64,000 nucleotides of DNA from Maribacter arenosus (GCF_014610845.1 NZ_JABTCG010000004.1:372001-436000); one strand, 5' to 3'. Positions 26,198-36,010 are shown, counted from the stretch's first letter. Numbers and translations: made by a program. The notes: generated by a model from the sequence alone, not told the origin.

Positions 26198-27934
26198 TTA
26201 GATTCTTGCTTGATATGTAAATAAATTATAGTATCTACCCTCTTTGGCAATAAGGTCATCATGGGTCCCTTCTTCGGCAATCCTACCGTTTTCTATGACC
26301 AAGATTTGATTGGCCTTACGAATGGTGCTCAATCTGTGGGCAATTACAAAGGTCGTTCGCCCTTCAGTTAGTTTGGCCAAACTTTTTTGAATCAAGGCTT
26401 CGCTTTCAGTATCCAAATTCGATGTGGCTTCGTCCAATATCAATATTTTCGGATTTGCAAGAACCGCCCTGGCAATGGCGATCCTTTGACGTTGCCCCCC
26501 CGAAAGCTTAATGCCGCGCTCCCCGATCAATGTATCCAAACCTTCTTCAAAGCGGTCGGTAAACTCATCAACATAAGCTGCTTTTACGGCCTGTAGCAAT
26601 TCTTCTTCACTGGCATTTGGTCGTGGAAATAGTATGTTCTCCCTAATCGTACCTTCGAATAAGAAATCATCTTGTAGCACCACCCCCAAGTGTTGCCTAA
26701 AACTGTTGAGATTTACTTTGGACATATCTTGTCCGTCAATGGTTATTTTGCCCGATTGTGGATTCAAAAAGCTCGCTGCCAATCCTGCAATCGTACTTTT
26801 TCCAGAACCCGAGCTCCCGACCAAGGCGACCACCGATCCCGATTTAACCTCAAAGCTGATGTTGTGCAATACTTCTTTTTCTTCCTCATAGGCAAAGGAG
26901 ACATTTTCAAAGGCCATATCCCCTTTAACTTGTTCCAATACTATTACCCGCTCTTCCTCATCGGACTCTGGGGTCATATTCATTAATTCCTCAGTACGGT
27001 CCAATCCGGCCAAAGCTTCCGTCAATTGACTGCCTATATTGCTCATTTGTACGATAGGGGCCACCATAGTACCCAGTAATACTGTAAACATCAATAAATC
27101 GCCAATGGTCAGTTCACCCTGCATTATTTTGTAACCCCCAAAACCCATTACCCCAGTAGTGGCAACACCTATAAGAAATGTGGAAGAACTTGTCATAAAG
27201 GCCGTGGTGGTCAAACTTTTCTTTACATTTTGGAACAACTCCTCAACACCAGCTTCGAATACTTTATGTTCTTGTACTTCCGCATTGAATCCTTTGATCA
27301 CACGAATACCGCCTAACGTCTCGGTTAGCCTTCCTTTAACTTCGGCATTGATTTTGCCGCGATTACGAAAAATAGGACGAATAATCTTAAAGGCCTTGAG
27401 GGCAATAATCCCAAACAAAGCCAATGGCACGAAGGTGAACAATGTCATGCTGACACTTATTCGTAGCAATAGGATTAGGGAAACAATCGCTGTTAGGGTT
27501 CCCCCAACAAGCTGTACAAGCCCTGTTCCTATTAGATTCCTCACACCTTCAACATCGGACATGATCCGGGAGACCAAGGCACCCGATTTGGCATTGTCGA
27601 AAAAGCGAATGGGCAGGGAAAGTACTTTTTGCTGTACTTGGGCCCTTAATTCCGAAATCATATATTGTGCCTGTACGCTGAGGATTTTAGTAAGTAAGAA
27701 TGAGGTTACTGCCTGAACCAATATTGCCAAAAGAACCACGATAACAAGTATTTTTAGCATTTCCTCATCTTTCTTGGCAATAACATCATCAATCAAATAT
27801 TTGGAAGCCACAGGAGTCACAAAACTTGCCGCCCTACTTATGACAATCAACACCAAACCTATGAAAACCAGATTCCTTCTTGGCCAGATGATGGTTTTAA
27901 AGGCAGTTAGAACGCTTACTTTTTTGTTTGACAT
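26198..27934 (-). CDS. ABC exporter, MsbA/multidrug type (fused TMD-NBD half transporter)
   Basis: 578 residues: six-helix exporter domain (residues 15-310) then a nucleotide-binding domain with Walker A LVGSSGSGKST, Q-loop VLQDDFLFEGTIRENI, signature LSGGQRQRIAIARA, Walker B ILILDEATSNLD and switch His (VIAHRLST). Works as a homodimer. Substrate could be lipid A, another lipid or drugs. It heads a same-strand run with the deacetylase and GH9 gene. Confidence 0.9.
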   Translation of the reverse strand: MSNKKVSVLTAFKTIIWPRRNLVFIGLVLIVISRAASFVTPVASKYLIDDVIAKKDEEMLKILVIVVLLAILVQAVTSFLLTKILSVQAQYMISELRAQVQQKVLSLPIRFFDNAKSGALVSRIMSDVEGVRNLIGTGLVQLVGGTLTAIVSLILLLRISVSMTLFTFVPLALFGIIALKAFKIIRPIFRNRGKINAEVKGRLTETLGGIRVIKGFNAEVQEHKVFEAGVEELFQNVKKSLTTTAFMTSSSTFLIGVATTGVMGFGGYKIMQGELTIGDLLMFTVLLGTMVAPIVQMSNIGSQLTEALAGLDRTEELMNMTPESDEEERVIVLEQVKGDMAFENVSFAYEEEKEVLHNISFEVKSGSVVALVGSSGSGKSTIAGLAASFLNPQSGKITIDGQDMSKVNLNSFRQHLGVVLQDDFLFEGTIRENILFPRPNASEEELLQAVKAAYVDEFTDRFEEGLDTLIGERGIKLSGGQRQRIAIARAVLANPKILILDEATSNLDTESEALIQKSLAKLTEGRTTFVIAHRLSTIRKANQILVIENGRIAEEGTHDDLIAKEGRYYNLFTYQARI

Positions 27935-28102
27935 TTTGAGGGATTCATTTAGGAGGTTGCAAGTTACTGTAAAAATATCGGGAATCGTTTCTTGGGCCTT
28001 TTCGGTTAGGTTTTTTGTATAAAAATTAGCATATCATTTTCAAGTCAATTAATTTCACAATACTAGTCTAAGGCTATGTAAAACCACGTCAAAATTTAGG
28101 GT

Positions 28103-30289
28103 ATGAGGATTGTTTGCTTTTTCTTGTTTTTGGGAATGCTCTCCTGTTCAGAGGCAAAGAATTTAACAGAAGTTGAAAAATGGAAAGCCCAAGCTGAAAA
28201 CATTACCATAATCCGCGATGATTTTGGCGTGCCACATATTTATGGCAAAACCGATGCTGATGCGGTTTTCGGTTTGCTTTTTGCCCAATGTGAGGATGAT
28301 TTTAATCGGGTGGAACAAAATTATATTTGGGCTACTGGTCGACTGGCAGAGGTGGAAGGGGATGAATCTCTATACAGCGATTTACGGGTAAAATTGTTCA
28401 TGACCGAGGAAGAAGCCATGGCCAATTATGAAAATAGTCCTGAATGGCTTAAGAAGTTGTGTGATGCTTTCGCTGATGGCGTGAATTTCTATTTGTACAC
28501 ACATCCTGAAGTAAAACCTCGATTATTGACCAGATTTGAACCCTGGATGCCCATGTATTTCAGTGAAGGTTCTATCGGTGGGGATATTGAACGTATTTCA
28601 ACATCAAAAATCAAGGCATTTTACCAAAGTGGCCACCAAATCCCTGCCATGGAGGAGCTAAAAATCAAAAAAGATAAAGAAATGGTCGAACCCCAAGGAT
28701 CTAATGGTATCGCGATATCAGGAAAATTAACGGAATCGGGTAGCGCTATGCTTTTGATCAATCCGCATACGTCATTTTATTTTCGAGGGGAAGTACATGT
28801 CGTAAGTGAAGAGGGGCTCAATGCCTACGGCGCGGTCACTTGGGGACAGTTTTTTGTCTATCAGGGATTCAATGAAAAAACCGGGTGGATGCACACTTCG
28901 ACCTATACCGATGTTATGGATGAGTTCAAGGAAACCGTTGTTAGGGTTGATGACAAGCTCTTATATCGGTATGGGCAAGAGCTACGACCCATTAAAGAAT
29001 CAAAAATTACATTAAAATATAAGGAAGAAGATCTATTGAAAGAAGAGACTTTTCCTGTTTACCGCACGCATCACGGTCCCATAACCCATTTGGTCGATGG
29101 GCAATGGACGGCCTCCGCTATGATGTGGGAACCCATAAAGGCCTTGGAGCAATCCTATATTCGTACGAAGCAAGAGGGTTATAAAGGGTTTCGAAAAATG
29201 ATGGATCTTCGAACCAACTCCTCCAACAATACGGTTTACGCCGATGCCGAAGGGAACATTGCCTATTTTCATGGAAATTTTGTACCAAAAAGGGATGAAG
29301 CCTTCGATTATTCACAACCTGTAGATGGTAGTAACCCCGAAACCGATTGGCAGGGGTTGCATACAGTTAATGAAAATATCCTGCTGGTAAATCCACTTAA
29401 CGGTTGGTTGCAGAATTGTAATTCAACGCCATTTACAGCAGCTTTGGAATACAGTCCAAAGAAGGAAAACTATCCTGATTATATGTCCATCGACCAGGAG
29501 AATTTTCGTGGAATACATGCGATAAACCTTCTGAAGGATAGAAAGGGGTATACCTTGGATAGTTTGATCAAACTGGCCCATGACCCTTATTTGCCTGCTT
29601 TTGAAAAGTTGATACCGGAATTGGTCAAAGCCTTTGATATACAACCTAATAAGAATCCAAAATTAGGGGAGGCAATTAATATTTTACGGGAATGGGATTT
29701 TAAGACTTCAAAAGAATCCGAGGCCATGACTATGGCGCATTTTTATGGCACCAGGGTATGGGAATTGGGTTCGTCAGGTCAGATGAATGAAAGACCTACA
29801 CAAATGGAACTATTTAACCATATCGAAAATTACCTTTCAAGAGAAGAAATGCTTGCTTGTTTAGCATCTGTTCTATCTGATTTGGTTGCCGATTTTGGCA
29901 CTTGGAATGTACCTTGGGGGGAGATAAACCGATACCAACGCCTAAACGGGGATATTCAACAACCTTTTGATGATGATAAGCCCAGTATTCCAATAGGGTT
30001 TGCCTCTGGTCGTTGGGGTGCCTTGGCGGCCTATGGGGCACGTTATACCAACAATACCAAAAAAATCTATGGTACACGTGGAAATAGTTTTGTGGCCGTA
30101 GTTGAATTTGGCGATAAAGTAAAAGCCAAAAGTATTTTGGCCGGTGGACAAAGTGGAGATCCTAATTCGGCTCACTTTAATGATCAAGCCCAGCGCTATG
30201 CCGATATGCAATTCAAGGAGGTGCCGTATTATAAGAAGGATGTACAGAAAAGGGCAAAAAGGACCTATAAACCGGGGGAAAGGGAATAA
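28103..30289 (+). CDS. Penicillin acylase family (S45 Ntn-hydrolase) lipoprotein
   Basis: 728 residues: lipobox LGMLSC (Cys15); alpha-chain start ITIIRDDFGVPHIYGKTDADAVFGLLFAQCEDDF; predicted autocatalytic cleavage before Ser200 in QGSNGIAISGK, which becomes the beta-chain N-terminal nucleophile; then INPHTSFYFRGE and the usual beta-chain blocks (RTHHGPI, AEGNIAYFHGN, GGQSGDPNSAHFNDQ). Enzymes of this family cleave acyl amides: beta-lactam side chains, acyl-homoserine lactones or lipid amides. Unlinked to any obvious pathway here. A fused acyl-amide or quorum-quenching role is only a possibility. Confidence 0.9.
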   Translation: MRIVCFFLFLGMLSCSEAKNLTEVEKWKAQAENITIIRDDFGVPHIYGKTDADAVFGLLFAQCEDDFNRVEQNYIWATGRLAEVEGDESLYSDLRVKLFMTEEEAMANYENSPEWLKKLCDAFADGVNFYLYTHPEVKPRLLTRFEPWMPMYFSEGSIGGDIERISTSKIKAFYQSGHQIPAMEELKIKKDKEMVEPQGSNGIAISGKLTESGSAMLLINPHTSFYFRGEVHVVSEEGLNAYGAVTWGQFFVYQGFNEKTGWMHTSTYTDVMDEFKETVVRVDDKLLYRYGQELRPIKESKITLKYKEEDLLKEETFPVYRTHHGPITHLVDGQWTASAMMWEPIKALEQSYIRTKQEGYKGFRKMMDLRTNSSNNTVYADAEGNIAYFHGNFVPKRDEAFDYSQPVDGSNPETDWQGLHTVNENILLVNPLNGWLQNCNSTPFTAALEYSPKKENYPDYMSIDQENFRGIHAINLLKDRKGYTLDSLIKLAHDPYLPAFEKLIPELVKAFDIQPNKNPKLGEAINILREWDFKTSKESEAMTMAHFYGTRVWELGSSGQMNERPTQMELFNHIENYLSREEMLACLASVLSDLVADFGTWNVPWGEINRYQRLNGDIQQPFDDDKPSIPIGFASGRWGALAAYGARYTNNTKKIYGTRGNSFVAVVEFGDKVKAKSILAGGQSGDPNSAHFNDQAQRYADMQFKEVPYYKKDVQKRAKRTYKPGERE

Positions 30290-30366
30290 GGGTTTGACAA
30301 AGGAAATGGGTGCTTTGAAAATTTGGGGGTCTTAGGTTTTAAAATCGACCATAAACCATCAATCAA

Positions 30367-31023
30367 CTACTCCTTAGTAATGATCAAAGTGGCAATAGAA
30401 CCCTCGGAAAGTAGCCATTTATTGGAATAAATCAATTCCCCTTTATCATCATACACATTCACCTGTGCCGTGTTTGGACTGGAAGAACCTTCATTAAGAG
30501 CCTCAAAATCTAAACGGTTAAAGCCTTTTTCCAAATCCACATTAACCCCTTTAAAGCTCCCTGTAAGCATCACATTATAGTCGATAATCCTACCATTCAA
30601 GGAAATTTTTACCCGATCACCGTCTACATATTCATGATCACGACAGACGATGCCCACAAATTTGCCATTGCTTTTAATATCGCCCAGGTACTGGTCACCG
30701 AAGCGTTCTGGGGAACCTCCCTGTTTTTCAGACCTTCCTACTTTAGGATCCAACTTTAAATCATGACCGGCTTGGAGCAATCCGTTATTAAGGTTCATAT
30801 TTACCGGTATACTGGTAAGGGAATCCCTGAGATTTGCATTCGGTTTTAGGTCGATTACCGATGGGATATTCAAAGCAGCTCCTTGCGAAGTATTGTTGTT
30901 TTCATCGGGATTGGCAATTGTTCCAATTTCAAGAGGGGTAGTATTGGGCAAGTCGGTCTGCGCAGCCGCAATAAAGGACAGCATAAACAAAAAAGCAAAA
31001 AACAATGCAGGTCTTGGGTACAT
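30367..31023 (-). CDS. Conserved secreted protein of unknown function
   Basis: 218 residues with a signal peptide (LFFAFLFMLSFIAAAQ), a low-complexity Asn/Pro-rich stretch to about residue 105, and a beta-rich C-terminal half (IVCRDHEYVDGDRVKISLNG, VNVDLEKGFNRLDFEALNEG). No Cys lipobox, no T9SS tail. I recognise it only as a type of protein seen in flavobacteria. Monocistronic; convergent with the acylase gene. Confidence 0.7.
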   Translation of the reverse strand: MYPRPALFFAFLFMLSFIAAAQTDLPNTTPLEIGTIANPDENNNTSQGAALNIPSVIDLKPNANLRDSLTSIPVNMNLNNGLLQAGHDLKLDPKVGRSEKQGGSPERFGDQYLGDIKSNGKFVGIVCRDHEYVDGDRVKISLNGRIIDYNVMLTGSFKGVNVDLEKGFNRLDFEALNEGSSSPNTAQVNVYDDKGELIYSNKWLLSEGSIATLIITKE

Positions 31024-31331
31024 ACTTAAACCATAAAATTTCGCAATAAAGATAGCAATTACCCTGCCATAGGGACTTAAAGACCTGTTAATTTCGCTGA
31101 ACTTTCGATATTGATCTGGTCCGCTGGCATGAGGTCCTCACTTATCCTTGGATTATGGCTTGCCAGAATATATGATCAATGAATTCTACATTTACGCAGT
31201 TAGGTCTAATGGGAGGAGGGTGGATAAAAAGGCTTGCTTGCACAACAGACTCTGTGGATGTCATTTGGCGTTTCCTAGACTATACGTTTATTGATAAACC
31301 TCTTAAGAAGACAATTTAAAAGTTGTTTAGC
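31024..31331. other. Intergenic stretch without a recognisable gene
   Basis: Lies upstream of the secreted-protein gene and downstream of the 2H phosphoesterase gene. It has short open stretches on the plus strand only (one of 40 codons at 31172) with no convincing homology, and no terminator-like hairpin. Confidence 0.5.
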
Positions 31332-31898
31332 TCACTTTTTAAATAAAAATTCCCTGTAAATTTCCCAGAACTTCCCGTTATGTTTTAAAAGGAACAGGCT
31401 CTTGGTTAAAAAAGAGGCTTCGAATTCCCTTTTTTCAAATTCGACCCAGGCTTCACGAAAAGCCTCAACACTTAAATCACCTGAAGCAATAGTCATATGG
31501 GGGTGGAAATTTTGGGATATGATAGTTTCTTTAAACGCCATTTTTTCGGTCAAAACTTTTTGAAGTTGGGTATGAATGGAAATTATTGGTTTATGGTCAA
31601 TAATTTTTACAAAAATGACCTTGGGCAAAAAACAGTCAAACCCCGATAAATTGACCATAAACATCTTTTGATGTGCCGTAAACTCTTTCAAGGTATTAAT
31701 TAAGTAAGGCTCGTCTTTCTTACTTCTTTTAAATGGCATTTGCAGGGTAATATGCGCTGGTGACCTTAAGGCATGGGTTGCATTAAACCGCTCTTTTATT
31801 TCTTCTTTAAAAGCTTTTATTTGCTCTCTAAGTTCTTGGTGCGGGATGAGTGCAATAAAATAAAGATTTACTTGATGATTTGAATCATGGTTCCTCAT
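31332..31898 (-). CDS. 2H phosphoesterase / 2'-5' RNA ligase family protein
   Basis: 188 residues with two HxT motifs: PAHITLQMPF (His49, Thr51) and NFHPHMTIASG near residue 135. This is the two-histidine active site of the 2H superfamily, acting on 2',5'-linked or cyclic phosphates in RNA and nucleotides. N-terminal LYFIALIPHQELREQI fits the family. Substrate unknown; single gene. Confidence 0.86.
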   Translation of the reverse strand: MRNHDSNHQVNLYFIALIPHQELREQIKAFKEEIKERFNATHALRSPAHITLQMPFKRSKKDEPYLINTLKEFTAHQKMFMVNLSGFDCFLPKVIFVKIIDHKPIISIHTQLQKVLTEKMAFKETIISQNFHPHMTIASGDLSVEAFREAWVEFEKREFEASFLTKSLFLLKHNGKFWEIYREFLFKK

Positions 31899-32139
31899 AG
31901 GAATGAACTAAAGTAAAGATCGTTTATTTGAACTTTTTAGTCCTGATTATTGTCACGATGGACTACCGCTTTTCATAGGTTCTGTTATAATGGGTCGTTT
32001 TGGTCTGAAAAGGTCGAAAATTAGCCAGTGTAAATTTTTTGGCGAATATGCATGTTTGGTTATCCTACCACTATAAGGAGTATGGTGATTACTATATTTA
32101 AGTTCCCCCCGAACCTTTTATGCACTTCTAAACTACTAA

Positions 32140-32619
32140 TCAATAATAATAATTATAGTACTCCGTCCTTGGTATTATTACTTTATATTCCGATTGAAGA
32201 AAAGAAACTAGATCAACCAGTTCCTGAACAGTCATAATTTCATTGTAATTCTTCATCTTTGAAAGCCCTTCTTCAGTCGAAGTTTCTTGTTTGTAACGCT
32301 GTGCGATTTTGTGAGAAGGATTGATAATTGAAGTGACTAGATCTCCGTAGGTTTTCTGAGTAGATATTTCACCGCCGAGATATATTTTTAGAGAATCACT
32401 TCCTCCTTGCCACTCGATATCTGAAATACTATGACATTCATTGCAGGATAACCTCTTATAGGTCGATTTTCCTTCTTCAATATCCCCTGCTGGCAATGCA
32501 AATCCTCGTCCTTCCTCATTACAACTACTTAAAAGTAAGCCCCCACATAAGAATAAGATGAACACCAATAAATTTTTCGGCAGTTTGCACAAAGTTCCAT
32601 ATTCATGTATACGAGACAT
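32140..32619 (-). CDS. Monoheme c-type cytochrome lipoprotein
   Basis: Starting at the ATG at 32619 (MSRIHEYGTL) gives 159 residues; an upstream ATG at 32658 would put the start four bases after the predicted transcription start and adds residues that do not fit a signal sequence. Lipobox LLLSSCNEE (Cys33), heme motif CNECH (59-63), and Met in SKMKNYNEIM as probable distal ligand. Ends in a Tyr-rich tail. A small electron carrier on the outer or inner membrane, near the eight-heme cytochrome gene on the same strand. Partner unknown. Confidence 0.8.
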   Translation of the reverse strand: MSRIHEYGTLCKLPKNLLVFILFLCGGLLLSSCNEEGRGFALPAGDIEEGKSTYKRLSCNECHSISDIEWQGGSDSLKIYLGGEISTQKTYGDLVTSIINPSHKIAQRYKQETSTEEGLSKMKNYNEIMTVQELVDLVSFLQSEYKVIIPRTEYYNYYY

Positions 32620-32668
32620 AATTAGTTTTTTAATTAAATATTTGATGCTATAAAACAATTTATAAAAA

Positions 32669-32676
32669 CAAAACTA
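32669..32676 (-). promoter_or_regulatory. Putative promoter -7 element of the monoheme cytochrome gene
   Basis: On the minus strand TAGTTTTG matches TAnnTTTG exactly, with start of transcription near 32662 and a 43-nt leader to the ATG at 32619. Confidence 0.45.
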
Positions 32677-32713
32677 GAGGTTAAGAAAAACAAAGGAAAT
32701 GATTTGAATCATT

Positions 32714-32735
32714 CTTGACATTGATTTTTGTCAAG
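32714..32735. promoter_or_regulatory. Inverted repeat CTTGACA-N8-TGTCAAG
   Basis: A perfect 7-bp inverted repeat centred about 62 bp upstream of the predicted start of the monoheme cytochrome transcript, a common position for an activator site. The half-site contains the TGACA seen at the ferredoxin and PFOR promoters, but with 8 bp rather than 2 bp spacing. Confidence 0.45.
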
Positions 32736-32998
32736 AGGGTGCATAACGTATTGAAAAGTAATATTTTAAGGGAGAGATGACCCAAAAATAACCTGTATGA
32801 TTATTGATTAGATTATATGCCAACGATTAGGGTTATTTAATCAAAGCCGAATAAATATGATGTTTTTGGAGAATTCAGTTGTAATATTATCAATTGCAAA
32901 CGGTAAAGTTTTGATTGAATAACGAATCGTCCATTTGAACTTTTTCCTATATCGACAACGTGTCCAATTCATTATCAAAAGCAATATGTAGTTCAGCA

Positions 32999-35257
32999 CT
33001 AGTTTGTGACTTTTATTTGTTGAAGAAATGTTGCATAATTCCCATTGTTCGGATGCATTTGCACAAGTTGTTCCCCAATTTCCCTGGCCTTTTGTTTTTC
33101 ACCATATTTTGAATACAAAAAGGCCAAGGTATACAAAAGATCTTCATTGGTAGGTGATATGCTAAGTCCTTTCAACAATGTGTTTTTGGCTTTTACCCGT
33201 TCGTTGGCATTGTCATACAGCAAGCTTAGATTGTAATACGCCCGTATATTTTCTGGCATATGTTCAATGGCTTTTTCCAGCTGGGCAATAGCCTCTTTGC
33301 TTCTTCCTTCCTCTGCTAATAATAATGCCAAAGAGTAGTATGTTGGGCCGTACCCGGGCTCTTGTTCTATGATGGTCTTAAAGGCGTCCTCCGCCTTGTC
33401 CAAGGCACCAGTTCTGTAATATAGATTGGCCAAGCTAGTCCTGATGATGTTGTTCATATCATCTATTTCCAGCCCTTTTTCATAATTTCCTATGGCCTTT
33501 TCAAGGTCACCCTTTTTAAGGTAGTAACTTGCCTTTCTGGCCAATCCTCCAGCAAAATCAGATGTTGCATTCAAATAGGCAAAAAATTCTTTTTCTACCT
33601 TATCGTACACTTCCTTATACTGGGTTGGGATTTTACCTTCATCCATTCCTCCCAAAGCGTAAAAGGCTTTTACCCTAACCGATCGTTTGTCATCCTTTAA
33701 AAGGGGAAGCAAGTATGTTGAATAATCCGAAGTATTGATATTACCTAAGACATCTAGTGTAGCAGCTTTGACCAAAGGAGAGGAATCATCTAAAAAGGGC
33801 ATTAATTTGGCTATGTCATTGGCATCGATGTAATATTGAAGTCCACCTACGGCTGACGCTCGGGCAATTTCGGGGTGAATAGTATCCCTGATCAATTTCA
33901 ACAACGATTCCTTTCCATTAGGGTCACCATTAAGGCCAGGAGCCAAGAGTTCTGAAAAGTGCTGGTTGTCAGGTACCCCGTGGTTTTCCTTAAAGGCTTG
34001 CCATACCCATTCGTCACTCTTGTCCTTATGGCATTCGGAGCAGGCATTTGGGGTACCATATTTTAAGCTTAGATCTGGCCTTGGAATTCGAAAGCTATGG
34101 TCCCTTCTAAAATCATTGCCCATATAATAGCGACCGGTCATATGGCAATTTATACATTGGCCCGCTTCTGAACCAACTTCATGAAAATGGTGTTTTGGAG
34201 TATCATATACTTCGGGAATATGACATTGGGCACACAAGGTATTGCCTTGAAATTTTAGTTCTAATGAATGCGGATTATGGCAGTTAGAACAAGTAACATT
34301 GTTCTGATACATTTTACTTTGTACAAATGAGCCATACACATAATCTTCATCCAAGATCTGCCCGTCAATGAAATAGAGCCTATCGGTAATCAATTGTGGA
34401 AAATAATGGTCTAGCATCGTACCTTCAAAATTGAAAAGTTCGGAAATCTGTTCCCGTCGCATATGACATCTAGCACATTGATCGACCAATTCTTTTGGTT
34501 CGGTATTCAAGGTCATTTGCATGGTTCCGGATGCTTTGTAAGCTGTACCCAACCGGGTGGCTTCATCAACATGTTGTTTGCCAGGGCCGTGACAAGCTTC
34601 ACAACTCACATTGATCAGTGCGTATTTCGTGTCATACCCCCTAGTTTCTGGATCATAGTTTTTCCTGACATTTGTGGAGTGGCAATCAGAGCACATCGTA
34701 TTCCAATTCAACCCACCTCTAGACCAATGCAACCATTCTGAATGTACTACCTTGAAATCGGGGTATAGATCAAACCATTTGTTTTTCTCGGTATCCCAAG
34801 CCGTTCTTAGGCATTGGTACCTTCCATCGGGAAATTTAACGATGTATTGCTGTAAAGGCGTAATTCCGAAGGTATAAATAATCTTATAATCATGGTTTTT
34901 CCCATCCGGACCTTCCGTATTGACAAAGAACTCCTCCTCTTTGGTATAGAATATTGATGTTACGCCCTGGCTTATGAATTTTTCCCCTTTGAACCCTGCC
35001 AATATGGTTTTTCTGTTGGCCAATTGCATAGCCTTGTCGTGATGGGAACCTTCCCAGTTCTTATACTCGGTCTCATGGCATTTTTTACAGGCTTGATCAC
35101 CTAAAAAATTTGCATCTGGAATTTGATCGGTCGATGTGAATATTTCATTAAGATTTACCGAAGGTATATCTACATATTCGGATTTTTTATCCTCTTTACA
35201 GGAAATATGAAGTATCAATAAAACTAAAATGGGTAGGAAACGAAAAAAAACCTTCAT
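32999..35257 (-). CDS. Eight-heme cytochrome c lipoprotein with HEAT and TPR repeats
   Basis: 752 residues: lipobox LHISC (Cys20); eight CxxCH heme sites between residues 57 and about 410 (CKKCH, CSDCH, CEACH, CARCH, CSNCH, CAQCH, CINCH, CSECH); HEAT-like repeats at about 440-530 (ARASAVGGLQYYID, VKAATLDVLGNI, VRVKAFYALGGM); and a TPR array from about 560 to the end (AIGNYEKGLEIDD, AEDAFKTIIEQEPGYG, AIAQLEKAIEHMPEN). The heme part belongs to the cytochrome c554-like multiheme group. The repeats suggest docking with partner proteins at the membrane. Substrate or redox partner unknown. Confidence 0.9.
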   Translation of the reverse strand: MKVFFRFLPILVLLILHISCKEDKKSEYVDIPSVNLNEIFTSTDQIPDANFLGDQACKKCHETEYKNWEGSHHDKAMQLANRKTILAGFKGEKFISQGVTSIFYTKEEEFFVNTEGPDGKNHDYKIIYTFGITPLQQYIVKFPDGRYQCLRTAWDTEKNKWFDLYPDFKVVHSEWLHWSRGGLNWNTMCSDCHSTNVRKNYDPETRGYDTKYALINVSCEACHGPGKQHVDEATRLGTAYKASGTMQMTLNTEPKELVDQCARCHMRREQISELFNFEGTMLDHYFPQLITDRLYFIDGQILDEDYVYGSFVQSKMYQNNVTCSNCHNPHSLELKFQGNTLCAQCHIPEVYDTPKHHFHEVGSEAGQCINCHMTGRYYMGNDFRRDHSFRIPRPDLSLKYGTPNACSECHKDKSDEWVWQAFKENHGVPDNQHFSELLAPGLNGDPNGKESLLKLIRDTIHPEIARASAVGGLQYYIDANDIAKLMPFLDDSSPLVKAATLDVLGNINTSDYSTYLLPLLKDDKRSVRVKAFYALGGMDEGKIPTQYKEVYDKVEKEFFAYLNATSDFAGGLARKASYYLKKGDLEKAIGNYEKGLEIDDMNNIIRTSLANLYYRTGALDKAEDAFKTIIEQEPGYGPTYYSLALLLAEEGRSKEAIAQLEKAIEHMPENIRAYYNLSLLYDNANERVKAKNTLLKGLSISPTNEDLLYTLAFLYSKYGEKQKAREIGEQLVQMHPNNGNYATFLQQIKVTN

Positions 35258-35365
35258 AAGTGTTGGTACTTGGATAGCGAGGGAAACTCATGGTAAAAGA
35301 TTTGATTTACCCTTTTGATTTCAATTTCAAAACAAACCAAAATATACCTATATTTTTTCAAGTTC

Positions 35366-35373
35366 CAAAGATA
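35366..35373 (-). promoter_or_regulatory. Putative promoter -7 element of the eight-heme cytochrome gene
   Basis: TATCTTTG on the minus strand, an exact consensus match about 110 bp upstream of the ATG. The long leader makes this less sure than the others. Confidence 0.35.
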
Positions 35374-35417
35374 CTTAATAATAGCCCGAAAAGTAATCAA
35401 GCCACAGGATTATTCTC

Positions 35418-36002
35418 TTAGAACCTGTAGGTAAAAGATAGGACATAAGTGTTTTTTCCGGTGGAAAACCTAACATCCATATGCTCCTTAAAATAAGGTT
35501 TGGTGAAAATATAAGTGCTACCTATCCCAATTGCTGCTCCCGCCAGAACATCCCAACCATCGTGGTATCCATCCGGAGCTTCAGTCCTACTAATTGCCAC
35601 CAAAGTTGCCAAGATATAGGCTGGAGTTCCATACTTCCAGCCATATCTACGTTGAATAAAAGAAGCCCCAGAAAATGCAGATGAGGTATGACCAGAAGGG
35701 AATGAATCAAAATGGTTCCTCCCTTCAGGCCTTTGTTTATCGGTCAAATATTTTAATGAATAGGTTATGGCTAATGTAGTACCATAGGAGAATGCTAATT
35801 TTTTAGTGCCCTGATAATCCTTATGAATCAATGTCATAATTCCAGCGGATACCGGAAGCGCAATCTGAAGTACATCCCCTGTGTCCTCCAATACATATTC
35901 CCAACGTTCATGCTTTGAATTAGGGCCATCGATATCTTGGCTATATCCAATAACTAAAATAAGGGAAAAGCAAGTAAAAAAGAATATCGGGATATTGCGC
36001 AT
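35418..36002 (-). CDS. PAP2-family membrane phosphatase
   Basis: 194 residues with all three PAP2 signature blocks: KYLTDKQRPEG, FPSGHTSSAF and SRTEAPDGYHDGWDVLAG (catalytic His residues in PSGH and YHDGWD). Signal/anchor at the N-terminus and further hydrophobic segments; the end (TYVLSFTYRF) has the aromatic C-terminus of an outer-membrane beta-barrel strand. Acts on lipid phosphates such as undecaprenyl pyrophosphate or phosphatidate. Follows the nuo operon on the same strand after a 105-bp gap holding an inverted repeat. Confidence 0.87.
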   Translation of the reverse strand: MRNIPIFFFTCFSLILVIGYSQDIDGPNSKHERWEYVLEDTGDVLQIALPVSAGIMTLIHKDYQGTKKLAFSYGTTLAITYSLKYLTDKQRPEGRNHFDSFPSGHTSSAFSGASFIQRRYGWKYGTPAYILATLVAISRTEAPDGYHDGWDVLAGAAIGIGSTYIFTKPYFKEHMDVRFSTGKNTYVLSFTYRF

Positions 36003-36010
36003 CCAAAGCG

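Larger units (their letters stand above)
32659..32998. other. Intergenic regulatory stretch between cytochrome genes
   Basis: 340 bp with no gene. It carries a consensus -7 element for the monoheme cytochrome gene (32669-32676), a perfect inverted repeat (32714-32735), and AT-rich sequence up to the end of the eight-heme cytochrome gene. Confidence 0.6.

Noticed and set aside
27159-27716. 185-codon open frame on the plus strand opposite the ABC exporter gene
   Set aside because: It lies wholly antisense to a strongly conserved gene, is low in sequence complexity and has no recognisable domain.
31172-31294. Short plus-strand frame starting MINEFYIYAVRS, faintly like the start of a GIY-YIG nuclease
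   Set aside because: Only the first dozen residues resemble the family; the YIG part and the rest are missing, so a remnant cannot be supported.
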